A DNA stretch of 63,259 bases from Terriglobia bacterium (GTDB lineage: Bacteria; Acidobacteriota; Terriglobia; Terriglobales; Acidobacteriaceae): NCBI GenBank assembly GCA_032252755.1, contig JAVUPY010000066.1, positions 1 to 63,259 on the forward strand, given 5' to 3'. Below the pieces are notes generated by a model, which saw only the letters and a list, made by a program, of their open reading frames with translations, did not search any database and was not told the origin of the DNA. Shown here one piece after another: positions 1 through 7,692 of the stretch (the first letter of the stretch is position 1; the number at the start of each line of letters is the position of its first letter). Both the position numbers and the translations under genes were made by a program.

Positions 1-1
1 C

Positions 2-364
2 ACAGTCATCACCCGGAAGGCCTATGGTGGTGCCTATTGCGTCATGGCCTCCAAGCACATTCGCACCGATGTGAACTATGCCTGGCCCACCGCCGAAATC
101 GCGGTCATGGGGCCCGAAGGCGCAGTCAACATCGTGTACAAGCGCGAGCTCGATAAGTCACAAAATTACGCGGAAAACCGTGCGGGGAAGGTCGAAGAGT
201 TTCGCGAGCGCTTTGCCAATCCCTACATCGCGGCAGAACGGGGCTTTGTCGATGCCGTAATTCGTCCCCGCGACACGCGTAAAAAGTTGATCCAGGCGTT
301 GGAGATGCTCGACACCAAACGCGACAAAAACCCCAGCAAAAAGCACGGCAACATCCCGCTGTAA
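2..364 (+). CDS. Acyl-CoA carboxylase carboxyltransferase subunit, C-terminal part (cut by window edge)
   Basis: The open frame runs in from the left edge and ends at TAA 364. The visible 120 residues match the C-terminus of the propionyl-CoA carboxylase beta / methylmalonyl-CoA decarboxylase alpha family: RKAYGGAYCVM, then WPTAEIAVMGPEGAVNIVY, then FANPYIAAERGFVDAVIRP and an IPL end. Members transfer CO2 between carboxybiotin and an acyl-CoA in the cytoplasm. AEIAVMGPEGA is typical of the propionyl-CoA type; substrate is not decidable from this end alone. It is distinct from accD further right, so the genome has at least two carboxyltransferases. The upstream part and operon partners lie outside the window. 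Confidence 0.93.
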   Translation, partial: TVITRKAYGGAYCVMASKHIRTDVNYAWPTAEIAVMGPEGAVNIVYKRELDKSQNYAENRAGKVEEFRERFANPYIAAERGFVDAVIRPRDTRKKLIQALEMLDTKRDKNPSKKHGNIPL

Positions 365-514
365 CCTATCTGAATTCGGGCTCTAGAACTTCGTAATCCG
401 ATGCAGGGTTGCCTCACATCTCTCGCGGTGCGAGGTGCGGATGTGTGCACCCGTGGCAACCTGCGCTTCATGGATCCGCTCCAACCGTTGAGCATCAACA
501 GGGAGGATGTACCT

Positions 515-826
515 ATGCAATCTCTTCGAAAATCATGGCGCATGGCCCCGGCAATTGCTGCCATGGGAGCCATGTTCTTATTCGCTGGCGTCCCGCAGCT
601 TCGTGCGGACGACGACCATCACGAGTGCCGCGAGCGTATTGAAAGGGCACAGTCAAAGCTCGACCGCGCCGTTTCCCGCCATGGCGAGGGCAGCCGGCAA
701 GCCGAGCACGCACGGCGTGACTTAAACGCCCAGCGCGACCGTTGCTGGAGTCGCTACCACGGCTACTGGGGCCACGATGCGCGCTGGCACGATCAGCGTG
801 ATTGGGACGACCACGACCGTCACTAA
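515..826 (+). CDS. Small secreted protein with Cys-x38-Cys helical core (paralogue 1)
   Basis: 103 residues of unknown function. The start at ATG 515 is chosen because GGGAGG lies at 501-506; longer in-frame starts have no ribosome site. Residues 1-33 form a signal peptide ending near LRADDD, so the product is exported. The mature part is highly charged. Two cysteines with exactly 38 residues between them bracket an amphipathic stretch with ER-x-E-x-AQ-x-KLD and HG-x2-S-x-QA, and the tail is rich in His, Trp and Asp. The next gene (1010-1441) has the same pattern, so this is a local duplication. A periplasmic disulfide or metal-binding role is only a guess. Confidence 0.75.
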   Translation: MQSLRKSWRMAPAIAAMGAMFLFAGVPQLRADDDHHECRERIERAQSKLDRAVSRHGEGSRQAEHARRDLNAQRDRCWSRYHGYWGHDARWHDQRDWDDHDRH

Positions 827-851
827 ACTGTGCTGAAGCAAGGTACGCTGG

Positions 852-877
852 GCCGCCTGCGGGCGGCTCCGTCTTTT
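852..877 (+). terminator. Rho-independent terminator-like hairpin
   Basis: A perfect 6-bp stem (GCCGCC 852-857 / GGCGGC 862-867) with a TGCG loop is followed by TCCGTCTTTT. It lies 25 bases after the stop of the small secreted protein and before the next start. Confidence 0.55.
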
Positions 878-1009
878 GCAGCGAGAATCCGGACCGCCGG
901 CTATGGCGACGGGTTGCCCCCAATGATTGCGTGCTCACCAATTCAAGTGGCAACCGCCTCTCTGCCAGAACCACTCTAATATTCGAAACGCCATTGAGAG
1001 GAGCGTGTT

Positions 1010-1441
1010 ATGACTTCACAGAGTAAAGCTCTGCGGGCGGCGCCTGCCTTGGTCGCCTTGGGTGCGATGTTCTTCTTCGCCACCCCCCACCTGCGGGCCC
1101 AGGATGACGAAGCTCGCCACGACTGTCACGAGCGGGTCGAACATGCACAAGCAAAATTGGATCAGGAAGTGGCCGAACACGGGGACGACAGCTTGCAGGC
1201 GCGTTACGCCCAGCACCAGTTGCATGAGGCGCGCGAGCACTGCACGAATGAACAGAACGGCTATTACGACAACCGCTCGTCCGATAACGGCGCTTATCGC
1301 GATCGCCGCGATCAGGATCAGTACGATAACCGTCAGAACAACCCTGATTACAACAATCCTAACTACAACAACAACCCTAATTACAACAACAATGATAACG
1401 GGCAGTACCAGCCGCCACCGGATGATCAGCGACCCCGTTAA
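1010..1441 (+). CDS. Small secreted protein, paralogue 2, with Asn/Tyr-rich repeat tail
   Basis: 143 residues, ATG 1010 preceded by GAGAGGAG at 995-1002. A signal peptide covers roughly residues 1-31 (hydrophobic ALVALGAMFFFA, then LRAQ). The central 40 residues mirror the upstream gene, including the two cysteines at identical spacing and the ER-x-E-x-AQ-x-KLD and HG-x2-S-x-QA signatures. The last 55 residues are low-complexity, with short NPNYNNN-type units, and end in Pro/Asp. That extension is absent from the first copy and probably arose by slippage. Function unknown; the pair looks like a recent tandem duplication with divergent tails. Confidence 0.75.
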   Translation: MTSQSKALRAAPALVALGAMFFFATPHLRAQDDEARHDCHERVEHAQAKLDQEVAEHGDDSLQARYAQHQLHEAREHCTNEQNGYYDNRSSDNGAYRDRRDQDQYDNRQNNPDYNNPNYNNNPNYNNNDNGQYQPPPDDQRPR

Positions 1442-1460
1442 GAGTTTCGGGGTGAATTGG

Positions 1461-1493
1461 AACGGGCCTCGCGCGTGGGTGGCCCGTTCATTT
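1461..1493 (+). terminator. Terminator-like hairpin
   Basis: An 8-bp perfect stem (AACGGGCC 1461-1468 / GGCCCGTT 1481-1488) is followed by CATTTG. It lies 20 bases after the stop of the Asn-rich secreted protein. Confidence 0.55.
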
Positions 1494-1539
1494 GCGCCAG
1501 GCACTTCAGCACATTGAACTCGTCGCCGCCCGATACTGA

Positions 1540-1545
1540 TACCCT
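1540..1545 (+). promoter_or_regulatory. Candidate -10 box (TACCCT) for leaderless SemiSWEET-LOG transcript
   Basis: TACCCT is separated by 6 bases from the GTG start at 1552, and there is no Shine-Dalgarno sequence. A transcript would begin at or next to the start codon. The same hexamer and spacing occur before the gene at 15062-15337 (minus strand). Confidence 0.4.
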
Positions 1546-1551
1546 TCTTAG

Positions 1552-1824
1552 GTGATCTCCAGCGCACTGGTTGGCTATATTGCCGGGACGCTCACCACCG
1601 CGTCCTTCCTGCCGCAGGTGTGGCAGTCCTTCCGATCGCGCTCCTGTCGCGATCTCTCGTACCTCATGCTCTTCGTCATGGGCAGCGGCACAGCGCTATG
1701 GACGGTCTATGGCGTGATGCTGCGCCGTCTGCCGATCATCCTGCCCAACGCCATCAGCGTCTGTCTTATCCTGTCGCTGATCCTGATGAAATCTGCCTAC
1801 CAGTCCCGGAGCAAGAAGCCGTGA
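1552..1824 (+). CDS. SemiSWEET family sugar transporter (MtN3/PQ-loop)
   Basis: 90 residues with a GTG start. Three transmembrane helices are visible: near 4-22, 34-55 and 62-80. The PQ-loop sequence TTASFLPQVWQ is in helix 1, with SCRDLSY after it and a conserved LPNAIS-type helix 3. SemiSWEETs are half-size (three-helix) transporters that dimerise in the inner membrane to pass mono- or disaccharides; the actual substrate cannot be read from sequence. The stop codon overlaps the LOG-family start by 4 bases (GTGA), so the two are co-translated. No ribosome site is visible; see the candidate -10 box six bases upstream. A second SemiSWEET lies at 35750-36010. Confidence 0.88.
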   Translation: MISSALVGYIAGTLTTASFLPQVWQSFRSRSCRDLSYLMLFVMGSGTALWTVYGVMLRRLPIILPNAISVCLILSLILMKSAYQSRSKKP

Positions 1825-2438
1825 AAGCGTCCCCCGCAGTTTGTGTCTTCAGTTCGTCGAGCGACGCCATCGACCGTGAGTTCTTCGGCCCTGCCCTGGA
1901 AGTTGGGATGGAAATCGGACTCCGAGCCGGAACCCTGGTTTTCGGAGGTACGAGTGTAGGCCTTATGGGCGCGGTGGCGCGCTCCACTCAAAAGCATGGC
2001 GGCCGCGTGGTGGGTGTGCTCCCGGGCTTTATGCGCGCCCGCGGCATTGCCTACACGAGCGCCGACGAGCTCATCATTACTGCCGATATGCGCGAACGCA
2101 AAGCCACCATGGAATCGCGCAGCGACGCATTTCTCGCGCTGCCCGGCGGCTTCGGCACGCTTGAAGAAATGATCGAGATCATTACCCTGAAGCAGTTGCG
2201 CCAGCACGCTAAGCCCATCGTCTTCCTCGACATCAACAACTTCTACCGGCCACTGCAGCGGCTGTTTGAGCACATGATCACCAACCACTTCGCCAAGGAA
2301 GCGATGCGGCAGATCTACCACTTTGCCGACGATGTGCCGGCGGCGTTTCGCTATCTCGACGAGTACGAACCGCCGAAGATCGATGAGAAGTGGACGCTAT
2401 CGGCTGAGATGGGAGAGATCAGTACGGATCGGGAGTGA
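1821..2438 (+). CDS. LOG-family (TIGR00730) nucleotide phosphoribohydrolase-like protein
   Basis: 205 residues starting at GTG 1821, which overlaps the SemiSWEET stop by 4 bases; longer in-frame reading would run through the SemiSWEET gene. Rossmann-like fold with FGGTSVGLMG (about 41-50), MRERKATM (90-97) and PGGFGTLEE (108-116), which is the PGGxGTxxE signature of the lysine-decarboxylase-like/LOG family. Characterised members cleave cytokinin or purine riboside 5'-monophosphates to the free base and ribose 5-phosphate. In bacteria the physiological substrate is often a plain nucleotide such as AMP. The family is certain; the substrate is inferred. Confidence 0.9.
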   Translation: MKASPAVCVFSSSSDAIDREFFGPALEVGMEIGLRAGTLVFGGTSVGLMGAVARSTQKHGGRVVGVLPGFMRARGIAYTSADELIITADMRERKATMESRSDAFLALPGGFGTLEEMIEIITLKQLRQHAKPIVFLDINNFYRPLQRLFEHMITNHFAKEAMRQIYHFADDVPAAFRYLDEYEPPKIDEKWTLSAEMGEISTDRE

Positions 2439-2443
2439 ATGTG

Positions 2444-2475
2444 GGTGCCCCACCCTTCCCGCAGGGATGGGTGGG
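2444..2475. repeat. Dispersed hairpin repeat, GGTGCCCCAC family, copy 1
   Basis: The arms CCCACCCTTCCC and GGGATGGGTGGG pair at 11 of 12 positions around a GCA loop. It begins with the GGTGCCCCAC sequence shared with copies at 15027, 56294 and 60787. It lies between the convergent LOG and accD genes and may also act as a bidirectional terminator. Confidence 0.55.
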
Positions 2476-2499
2476 ATTGTCGACTCAAATGGTCTCGAT

Positions 2500-3345
2500 C
2501 TAGTTCGGCGTCATAAACGCAAACGCCCGCGCTACGTACGCCTTTAGATTCTTGCGATCCACCACCGCATCCAGCATGCCGTGCTTCAGCAAAAATTCCG
2601 AACGCTGGAAACCCTCGGGCAGCTTTTGCCGGATTGTCTGCTCAATCACGCGTGGGCCGGCAAAGCCGATCAGCGCGCCCGGCTCAGCGATGTTCAGGTC
2701 TCCCAGCATGGCAAATGAAGCGGTCACGCCGCCGGTCGTGGGGTCGGTTAGCAACGAAATGTACGGCACCTTGGCGGCTTCCATGCGCGCCAGCGCCGAG
2801 GAAATTTTTGCCAGCTGCATCAGGCTGATCACACCTTCCATCATGCGGGCTCCGCCCGACGCGGAGACGATCAATAGCGGAGTGCGCTCGTCCGTCGCAC
2901 GTTCAACAGCACGGGTGATCACTTCACCCACCACCGATCCCATGCTGCCGCCGATGAAGTTGTACTCCATCACGCTGCTGATCACCGTCTGGCCGTAGAT
3001 CTCGCCCTTCGCGTTGATGACGGCGTCCTTCAGTCCGGTGTCGTGCTGTGCGCGCTTCAGTCGCGTGGCGTAAGGCTTCAGGTCGGTGAACTTCAGCGGA
3101 TCGGTCGACTGCAGGTTGTTATCGAAGGTCTCGTATTTGCCGTCATCGTAGAGATAACCGAGTCGGGTGCGTGCATCGATGCGGAAGTGTTTTTCGCACT
3201 TCGGGCAGACGTACAGGTTCTCTTCGAGGTCCTTCTTCCAGATGATCTGGCGGCACTGCTCGCACTTAACCCAGAGACCTTCGGTCTTAACCTTCTTCTC
3301 GCCCGATGTGTCGAGCTCAACGCTTTCCCGCTTGAACCAACTCAT
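2500..3345 (-). CDS. accD: Acetyl-CoA carboxylase carboxyltransferase subunit beta
   Basis: 281 residues, the usual size. The N-terminal zinc ribbon has Cys28-x2-Cys31 and Cys47-x2-Cys50 (CEQC and CPKC), followed by the crotonase-like carboxyltransferase domain with SASGGARMMEG and TDPTTGGVTASFAMLGD. AccD pairs with AccA in the cytoplasm to transfer CO2 from carboxybiotin to acetyl-CoA, giving malonyl-CoA for fatty acid synthesis. Start ATG 3345 is preceded by GGGAAG. accA is not in the window. cobO follows on the left with a 39-base gap before this start, probably with its own promoter. Confidence 0.97.
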   Translation of the reverse strand: MSWFKRESVELDTSGEKKVKTEGLWVKCEQCRQIIWKKDLEENLYVCPKCEKHFRIDARTRLGYLYDDGKYETFDNNLQSTDPLKFTDLKPYATRLKRAQHDTGLKDAVINAKGEIYGQTVISSVMEYNFIGGSMGSVVGEVITRAVERATDERTPLLIVSASGGARMMEGVISLMQLAKISSALARMEAAKVPYISLLTDPTTGGVTASFAMLGDLNIAEPGALIGFAGPRVIEQTIRQKLPEGFQRSEFLLKHGMLDAVVDRKNLKAYVARAFAFMTPN

Positions 3346-3384
3346 AGTTGCTTCCCATCCGCTCCCGCTGGAGCGAGTCGCATT

Positions 3385-3921
3385 CTAGTATTCGATGCCG
3401 CGTTGTGCCAGGATGCCCTTCTGATACGCGTGCTTTACCTCGCGCATTTCGGTCACTGTATCGGCGAGTTCCACGATTGTCGGATGCGCGTTGCGCCCCG
3501 TCAATATTACGTGCACCATCTCCGGTTTACGCTTCAGGACCTCGGCGACCTTCTCCGGATCGAGCATCTTGTAGCTGATGGCGTAATTGATCTCGTCGAG
3601 GACAACCAGGTCCCACGTGCCGGACAAAATGGCGTCGGCCGCTTCCTGCCAAGCCTCTTCCACCATCCGAATATCTTCCGGATCGGTCTCGGCGCCACCG
3701 ACCTTCACGAACCCGCGGCCCATCTGCTTCATCACGAACTTGTCGCCGAAGGCCTGCACGGCATCGAGCTCGCCATAGTGCCACGAGCCCTTCAAAAACT
3801 GCAGCATCAAGACCTTCATTCCGTTGCCGACCGCGCGCAGTGCCGTGCCCATGGCGGCCGTGGTCTTGCCCTTGCCCGGGCCGGTGTTAACGATGATCAA
3901 TCCCTTGCGAACGTCTGTCAT
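3385..3921 (-). CDS. cobO: Corrinoid (cob(I)alamin) adenosyltransferase, CobO/BtuR/CobA type
   Basis: 178 residues. The start is placed at the ATG giving MTDVRKGLIIVNTG; a longer frame upstream lacks family similarity. The P-loop GPGKGKTTAA is at 14-23, followed by LQFLKGSWHYGE, the Walker-B-like DLVVLDEINYAI, and VILTGRNAHP, all typical of the family. The enzyme adenosylates cob(I)yrinate or cobalamin using ATP to make adenosylcobalamin. No other cobalamin genes are nearby, so it may serve salvage. TACAAT on the minus strand at 3951-3956 is a reasonable -10 box, giving a leader of roughly 20-25 bases. Confidence 0.94.
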   Translation of the reverse strand: MTDVRKGLIIVNTGPGKGKTTAAMGTALRAVGNGMKVLMLQFLKGSWHYGELDAVQAFGDKFVMKQMGRGFVKVGGAETDPEDIRMVEEAWQEAADAILSGTWDLVVLDEINYAISYKMLDPEKVAEVLKRKPEMVHVILTGRNAHPTIVELADTVTEMREVKHAYQKGILAQRGIEY

Positions 3922-3992
3922 ATCCGTTTCCCACACGGGGCGAATGCTTGATTGTAATTCGCCCAGCTCTGTCGTGCCTACCGGACCCGCGC

Positions 3993-3998
3993 TACCAT
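3993..3998 (+). promoter_or_regulatory. Candidate -10 box (TACCAT) for DUF1572 gene
   Basis: TACCAT lies exactly 6 bases before ATG 4005, with no Shine-Dalgarno sequence. It is one of the leaderless-type starts in the window. Confidence 0.35.
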
Positions 3999-4004
3999 AT
4001 CGGC

Positions 4005-4553
4005 ATGGCACATCGCTTCATGACCTCCTACCTCGAAGATTCCATCGCCGTCTTCCGCCTCTACAAGCGACTCGGCGAAGGCGCGATCTCACAGGTGAAC
4101 GACGAGCATCTCTGCACCGTGCTCGATCCGGAGATGAACTCGATCGCGCTCATCGTGAAGCACATGGCCGGCAACATGCGCTCTCGCTGGACCAACTTCC
4201 TCACCAGCGACGGCGAAAAACCCAATCGCAACCGCGATACCGAGTTTGAAGCGCCTCCCGAATCTCGCGAGGCATTGATGAAGCTTTGGGAGCAAGGGTG
4301 GGGATATGTGTTCGCAGCGCTGGAGCCGCTCAGCGACGCCGATCTAACTCGCGAAGTTACGATCCGCGGCGAGCCACACTCGGTAATGCAGGCCATCAAT
4401 CGGCAGATCGCGCACTACTCCTATCACGTAGGCCAGATCGTCTTTCTAGCCAAGCACTTTCAGTCGGAGCAGTGGAAGTCGCTCACCGTGCCTAGAAAAG
4501 GCTCCGCGGAATTCAACGAGCGGGTGCGCAAGGGCGAAGCGAGCCAGCGCTGA
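4005..4553 (+). CDS. DinB-fold protein, DUF1572 family
   Basis: 182 residues. ATG 4005 begins MAHRFMTSYLEDSIAVFRLYK, the usual N-terminus of the family. A four-helix DinB/YfiT-like bundle is expected, with the histidine positions that bind a metal in this superfamily: IVKHMAGNM near residue 50 and IAHYSYHVGQI near 136-146. Members are putative metal-dependent thiol S-transferases or hydrolases and the individual function is unknown. It is transcribed divergently from cobO with only 83 bases between starts. A second, unrelated DinB-fold gene lies at 30107-30622. Confidence 0.85.
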   Translation: MAHRFMTSYLEDSIAVFRLYKRLGEGAISQVNDEHLCTVLDPEMNSIALIVKHMAGNMRSRWTNFLTSDGEKPNRNRDTEFEAPPESREALMKLWEQGWGYVFAALEPLSDADLTREVTIRGEPHSVMQAINRQIAHYSYHVGQIVFLAKHFQSEQWKSLTVPRKGSAEFNERVRKGEASQR

Positions 4554-4564
4554 ACCCAAGGAAA

Positions 4565-4586
4565 AAGGCAGGGCGCACCCTGCCTT
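4565..4586. terminator. Bidirectional terminator between DUF1572 and hup
   Basis: A 9-bp perfect stem, AAGGCAGGG / CCCTGCCTT, has a CGCA loop between two convergent genes. A-rich sequence lies to the left (GGAAAAAGG), giving a T-run in the minus direction, and TTACTTCT lies to the right. Confidence 0.7.
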
Positions 4587-4616
4587 ACTTCTGCTCTGTC
4601 ATTCTTGCGTTTCGAT

Positions 4617-4898
4617 TTATCTCGATTTATTCACGGCCTTCTTTAGTTCCACTCCCGGCGTGAACTTCGCCACTTTCCGTGCTGCAATCTTGATCACTGA
4701 ACCGGTCTGCGGGTTCCGTCCATTACGTGCGCGGCGCTGCGAAACCGCGAAGGTTCCGAAGCCCACCAGCGTAACGCGCTCGCCCTTTTTTAATGCACCG
4801 GTGATGCCGTCGACCAAAGCGTCGATCGCTTCCGCCGCACTCGTCTTGCTGATGCTCGAAGCTGCCGAGATCTTGTCCACCAAGTCCGCTTTGTTCAT
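4617..4898 (-). CDS. hup: HU family nucleoid DNA-binding protein
   Basis: 93 residues, full length. MNKADLVDKISAAS opens the dimerisation helices, followed by VTLVGFGTFAVSQRRARNGRNPQTG, the DNA-binding beta-arm with the conserved RNPQTG tip, and a Lys-rich end. HU bends and compacts DNA in the nucleoid as a dimer. The ribosome site AAGGAGG, 5 bases from the ATG, is strong and fits high expression. The gene stands alone, with the convergent terminator at 4565-4586 downstream. Confidence 0.96.
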   Translation of the reverse strand: MNKADLVDKISAASSISKTSAAEAIDALVDGITGALKKGERVTLVGFGTFAVSQRRARNGRNPQTGSVIKIAARKVAKFTPGVELKKAVNKSR

Positions 4899-5043
4899 GA
4901 AGCCTCCTTGCAGGCTATAGGTCGTCCACCCTGTCGAACCGGATGCGATCGCGAGGGACCTAGTCCCATGCCGTCAGGGACTGGCACGCAAGGGAAAGGT
5001 CGAAGCCATGCGCGGAGGGTTTTATCCCGCAGAGTTGGCGAAG

Positions 5044-7575
5044 TCAATAGCCCAACACTATTTTATTTTTCGGCGGACGTCCTGCACGGGATCTACGGCC
5101 GATTCCCCGGCTCAGGCCACCATTGGCTCTCCGTCCGGAGCGCCATTGTGCGCCAATGCCCCCCTGGAACACGCCCACATAGAGCCCGAGTCGTTCCCCA
5201 ATCGAAGTCAGGTGATGTTGCGCCTCTTCGTTCTGGAACTCCTCAATTTGCGGCGCCCGCTGCAGCAGTTCGAAAAACAGGTTCTGCGTCCGCCACAAGT
5301 CCACTTCAAAAGGCAGCATCTTCAGCAAGCTGAGGGCATCATCAAAACGTGAAAGGTTCTTCAGACTCAAATCGCTCTCCAGCTCCTCGGCAATTCGATT
5401 GATCGATTTCTTCAGGACAAACGAAAGCCCCGCCGAATCGAGTTCAATGCCCTCGCGACGTACCGTGTTGAGCAGGTCCTGGATCTCGGGAATGTTCATG
5501 TTCTCGGCCGAGAACTCCGCCCGCAACCGTGAATTCAACACGAACTCGGCGGTCACGCGCAGGATGTGCGGCAACGGCGCACGAATGCTGGCCAGGAACT
5601 GCATCAGCGACGCATGGTGCTCGTAAATCTGGCGGTAGGCGGCATCCGCCTCGTTCAGTGTCGAGCGCAAAACCTGGTCAACAATGCGCCGCTGTTCGTC
5701 GCGGAACAGCGACTTCAGGTTGTAGGTCGTGTTGTCGAAGTGCTTATTGAAGACGCGCAGGATCTCGGCAATGTCGCCCGCCCCGGCTGCCTGCTCGGTT
5801 TCGCGTTGCAATTCGTCATAATCTTCCTGGCCGCGGAAGTACCGCACTCCCGCGTTCACATTGTGATCGCCAAAGTGCAAAACTCCGAATGTCATGTCAG
5901 CCTGCTCCAGCGTAATCCGCGAGCAGATCACGGCACGGCCTACGGCAGTCCTTGTGCGGCCCGCCGCCCGCTGTTCATGCTGCCGCAGGTTCACGTCGTA
6001 GCAATAAATTGAGCTTCGGTCCGTGTATCCATCGAACAATGACGCAATTGCATAGTGCGCGCCGACGCTGAGCAGGTTCACCTGCGCAGGTTTCACCCAG
6101 CGCTGGTAGATATCCGCCCCATTGCCAAGCTCTTTCAAATTGCTGTGCGCCTGCCTCAGACCATCGAGGAAGTGCTGCTCAAATCCATTGCCAAACAGGT
6201 CCTGTGCCAACTGTAGCGCCCGTCCGGCGTACATGATGACCTGCACCGTCTCGATCCCCGAGAGCTCATCGAAGAACCAGCCGCAACTGGTGTACATCAG
6301 CATGGCGTGCCGCTGCATCTCCAGCAGTTTCAGGGCCTGCACGCGTTCTTCGCGCCCAAGTTCGTGCTTCTGATGCGCGGCAAAGAAACTGTCGAGACTC
6401 TTCTTAGAGCGGTCAAGGATCACGTCGATATATCGATCGCGCGCCGCTCCTGGATCTTTCAAGAGCTTCGCTGCCGCCTCCTGGTATGGTTTCTCGAGTC
6501 CCTCGCGTAGCCGGTCCAGGCCAGTGCGCAGCGGCGCACGCCAATCCTGCGTCCAGCCCGGCTTCATACCAGAGTTGCAGCCGCAGTTGCTGCGCCAGCG
6601 CTCAATGCCATGTGCGCAACTCCATGACGTGTTATTGACGATCTCCACTTCGTGCGTGGGGGGATGCTTTTCCAGATACTCTCCGTAATTCGTGATCGTC
6701 GCCAGGTTGTTCTGTTCGATATAGTGCAGCGCGTACGCCAATGCCATTTCGCCATATCGATGATGGTGTCCGTATGTCTCACCATGGGTAGCGATGTGCA
6801 TCAACTGCGGCCAGTTACGACCGTCGCTAAAGCCGCTAATCAAGCGCTTCGCAAAAGTCTCACCATTCGACAGCAGCCCTTCGAAAGCCACTGCGCGCGA
6901 GATTGGCCCGTCGTAGAAAAATAGATTGATGTGCTTTCCGCTTGGCAGTCGGCAGAGATATGCGCGTGTGGGATCGATCTGCCCGCCTGCAATATTTTTC
7001 CAGCGTCCGCCGGGGCCGAGTTTACGCACCTCGCCGGCCTGGTGCGGCGCGAGAATCGTGAACTTGATTCCCTGGTCAGCGAGCACTTCGAGGCTCTCAA
7101 CATCGGCCGCTGCCTCCGGCAACCACATGCCTTCAGGCCGGCGCCGAAAGCGCTTCTCGAAGTCGCGTAGTCCCCAAATCACCTGCGTCTGCTTATCGCG
7201 GCGCGTCGCCAAGGGCAAGATCATGTGGTTGTAGGCCTGCGCAATGGCGTTGCCGTGTCCCGAAAACCGCTCAGCGCTTTGGCGATCGGAATCGAGAACG
7301 CGCTGATAAATGTTCGGCGCCTTCTCCTCCATCCACGACAGCAACGTGGGACCGAAGTTGAAGCTTATATGTGCGTAGTTACTGTAGATCTCGTGGATTC
7401 TGCCATTGGGACCGAGGATACGGGCCGCCGAATTCGGCGCATAACACTCCGCGGTAATCCTTTCGTTCCAGTCGTGAAAGGGATAAGCAGAATCTTGTTG
7501 TTCGATTGCTTCCAGCCACGGATTTTCACGGGGGGGCTGGTAAAAATGGGCATGAATACAGATATATCGTTCCAT
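5044..7575 (-). CDS. Glycoside hydrolase family 57-like protein with DUF3536
   Basis: 843 residues. The N-terminal half is a GH57-type (beta/alpha)7 barrel: CIHAHFYQPPRENPW at 5-19, MWLPEAAADVESLEVLADQG near 145-165 carrying the likely nucleophile region, and ATHGETYGHHHRYGEM near 262-277. The C-terminal half corresponds to DUF3536, seen only with this type of GH57 domain. GH57 enzymes act on alpha-glucans (amylase, branching enzyme, glucanotransferase). For the DUF3536 branch no activity is established to my knowledge. No signal peptide is present, so it is cytoplasmic and probably linked to glycogen or maltodextrin turnover. No other glycogen genes are adjacent. The C-terminal 30 residues are basic and look disordered. 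Confidence 0.9.
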   Translation of the reverse strand: MERYICIHAHFYQPPRENPWLEAIEQQDSAYPFHDWNERITAECYAPNSAARILGPNGRIHEIYSNYAHISFNFGPTLLSWMEEKAPNIYQRVLDSDRQSAERFSGHGNAIAQAYNHMILPLATRRDKQTQVIWGLRDFEKRFRRRPEGMWLPEAAADVESLEVLADQGIKFTILAPHQAGEVRKLGPGGRWKNIAGGQIDPTRAYLCRLPSGKHINLFFYDGPISRAVAFEGLLSNGETFAKRLISGFSDGRNWPQLMHIATHGETYGHHHRYGEMALAYALHYIEQNNLATITNYGEYLEKHPPTHEVEIVNNTSWSCAHGIERWRSNCGCNSGMKPGWTQDWRAPLRTGLDRLREGLEKPYQEAAAKLLKDPGAARDRYIDVILDRSKKSLDSFFAAHQKHELGREERVQALKLLEMQRHAMLMYTSCGWFFDELSGIETVQVIMYAGRALQLAQDLFGNGFEQHFLDGLRQAHSNLKELGNGADIYQRWVKPAQVNLLSVGAHYAIASLFDGYTDRSSIYCYDVNLRQHEQRAAGRTRTAVGRAVICSRITLEQADMTFGVLHFGDHNVNAGVRYFRGQEDYDELQRETEQAAGAGDIAEILRVFNKHFDNTTYNLKSLFRDEQRRIVDQVLRSTLNEADAAYRQIYEHHASLMQFLASIRAPLPHILRVTAEFVLNSRLRAEFSAENMNIPEIQDLLNTVRREGIELDSAGLSFVLKKSINRIAEELESDLSLKNLSRFDDALSLLKMLPFEVDLWRTQNLFFELLQRAPQIEEFQNEEAQHHLTSIGERLGLYVGVFQGGIGAQWRSGRRANGGLSRGIGRRSRAGRPPKNKIVLGY

Positions 7576-7637
7576 GGGAGGCGGAGCAGTACAGAGTTTT
7601 TGATGCAGTTTCTAAGGCCAGCAACTCTGGAAGATGT

Positions 7638-7673
7638 AAAAACTAGAATCGGCGGGGTTTGCGCCCCGCCGAT
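7638..7673 (-). terminator. Rho-independent terminator of aceA
   Basis: On the minus strand a 10-bp perfect stem (ATCGGCGGGG / CCCCGCCGAT, 7673-7648) with a 6-base loop is followed by CTAGTTTTTACATC. It begins 20 bases after the aceA stop, a textbook intrinsic terminator. Confidence 0.85.
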
Positions 7674-7692
7674 CCAAGGTTTGTAGCTACCG

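Noticed and set aside
1330-1420. Short direct repeats that might suggest a CRISPR-like or tandem array
   Set aside because: They are Asn/Tyr codon repeats inside the reading frame of the secreted protein, with no spacer-repeat pattern.
3922-4004. Cobalamin riboswitch before cobO
   Set aside because: The space to the divergent gene is about 80 bases, too short for a B12 riboswitch, and no B12-box was seen.
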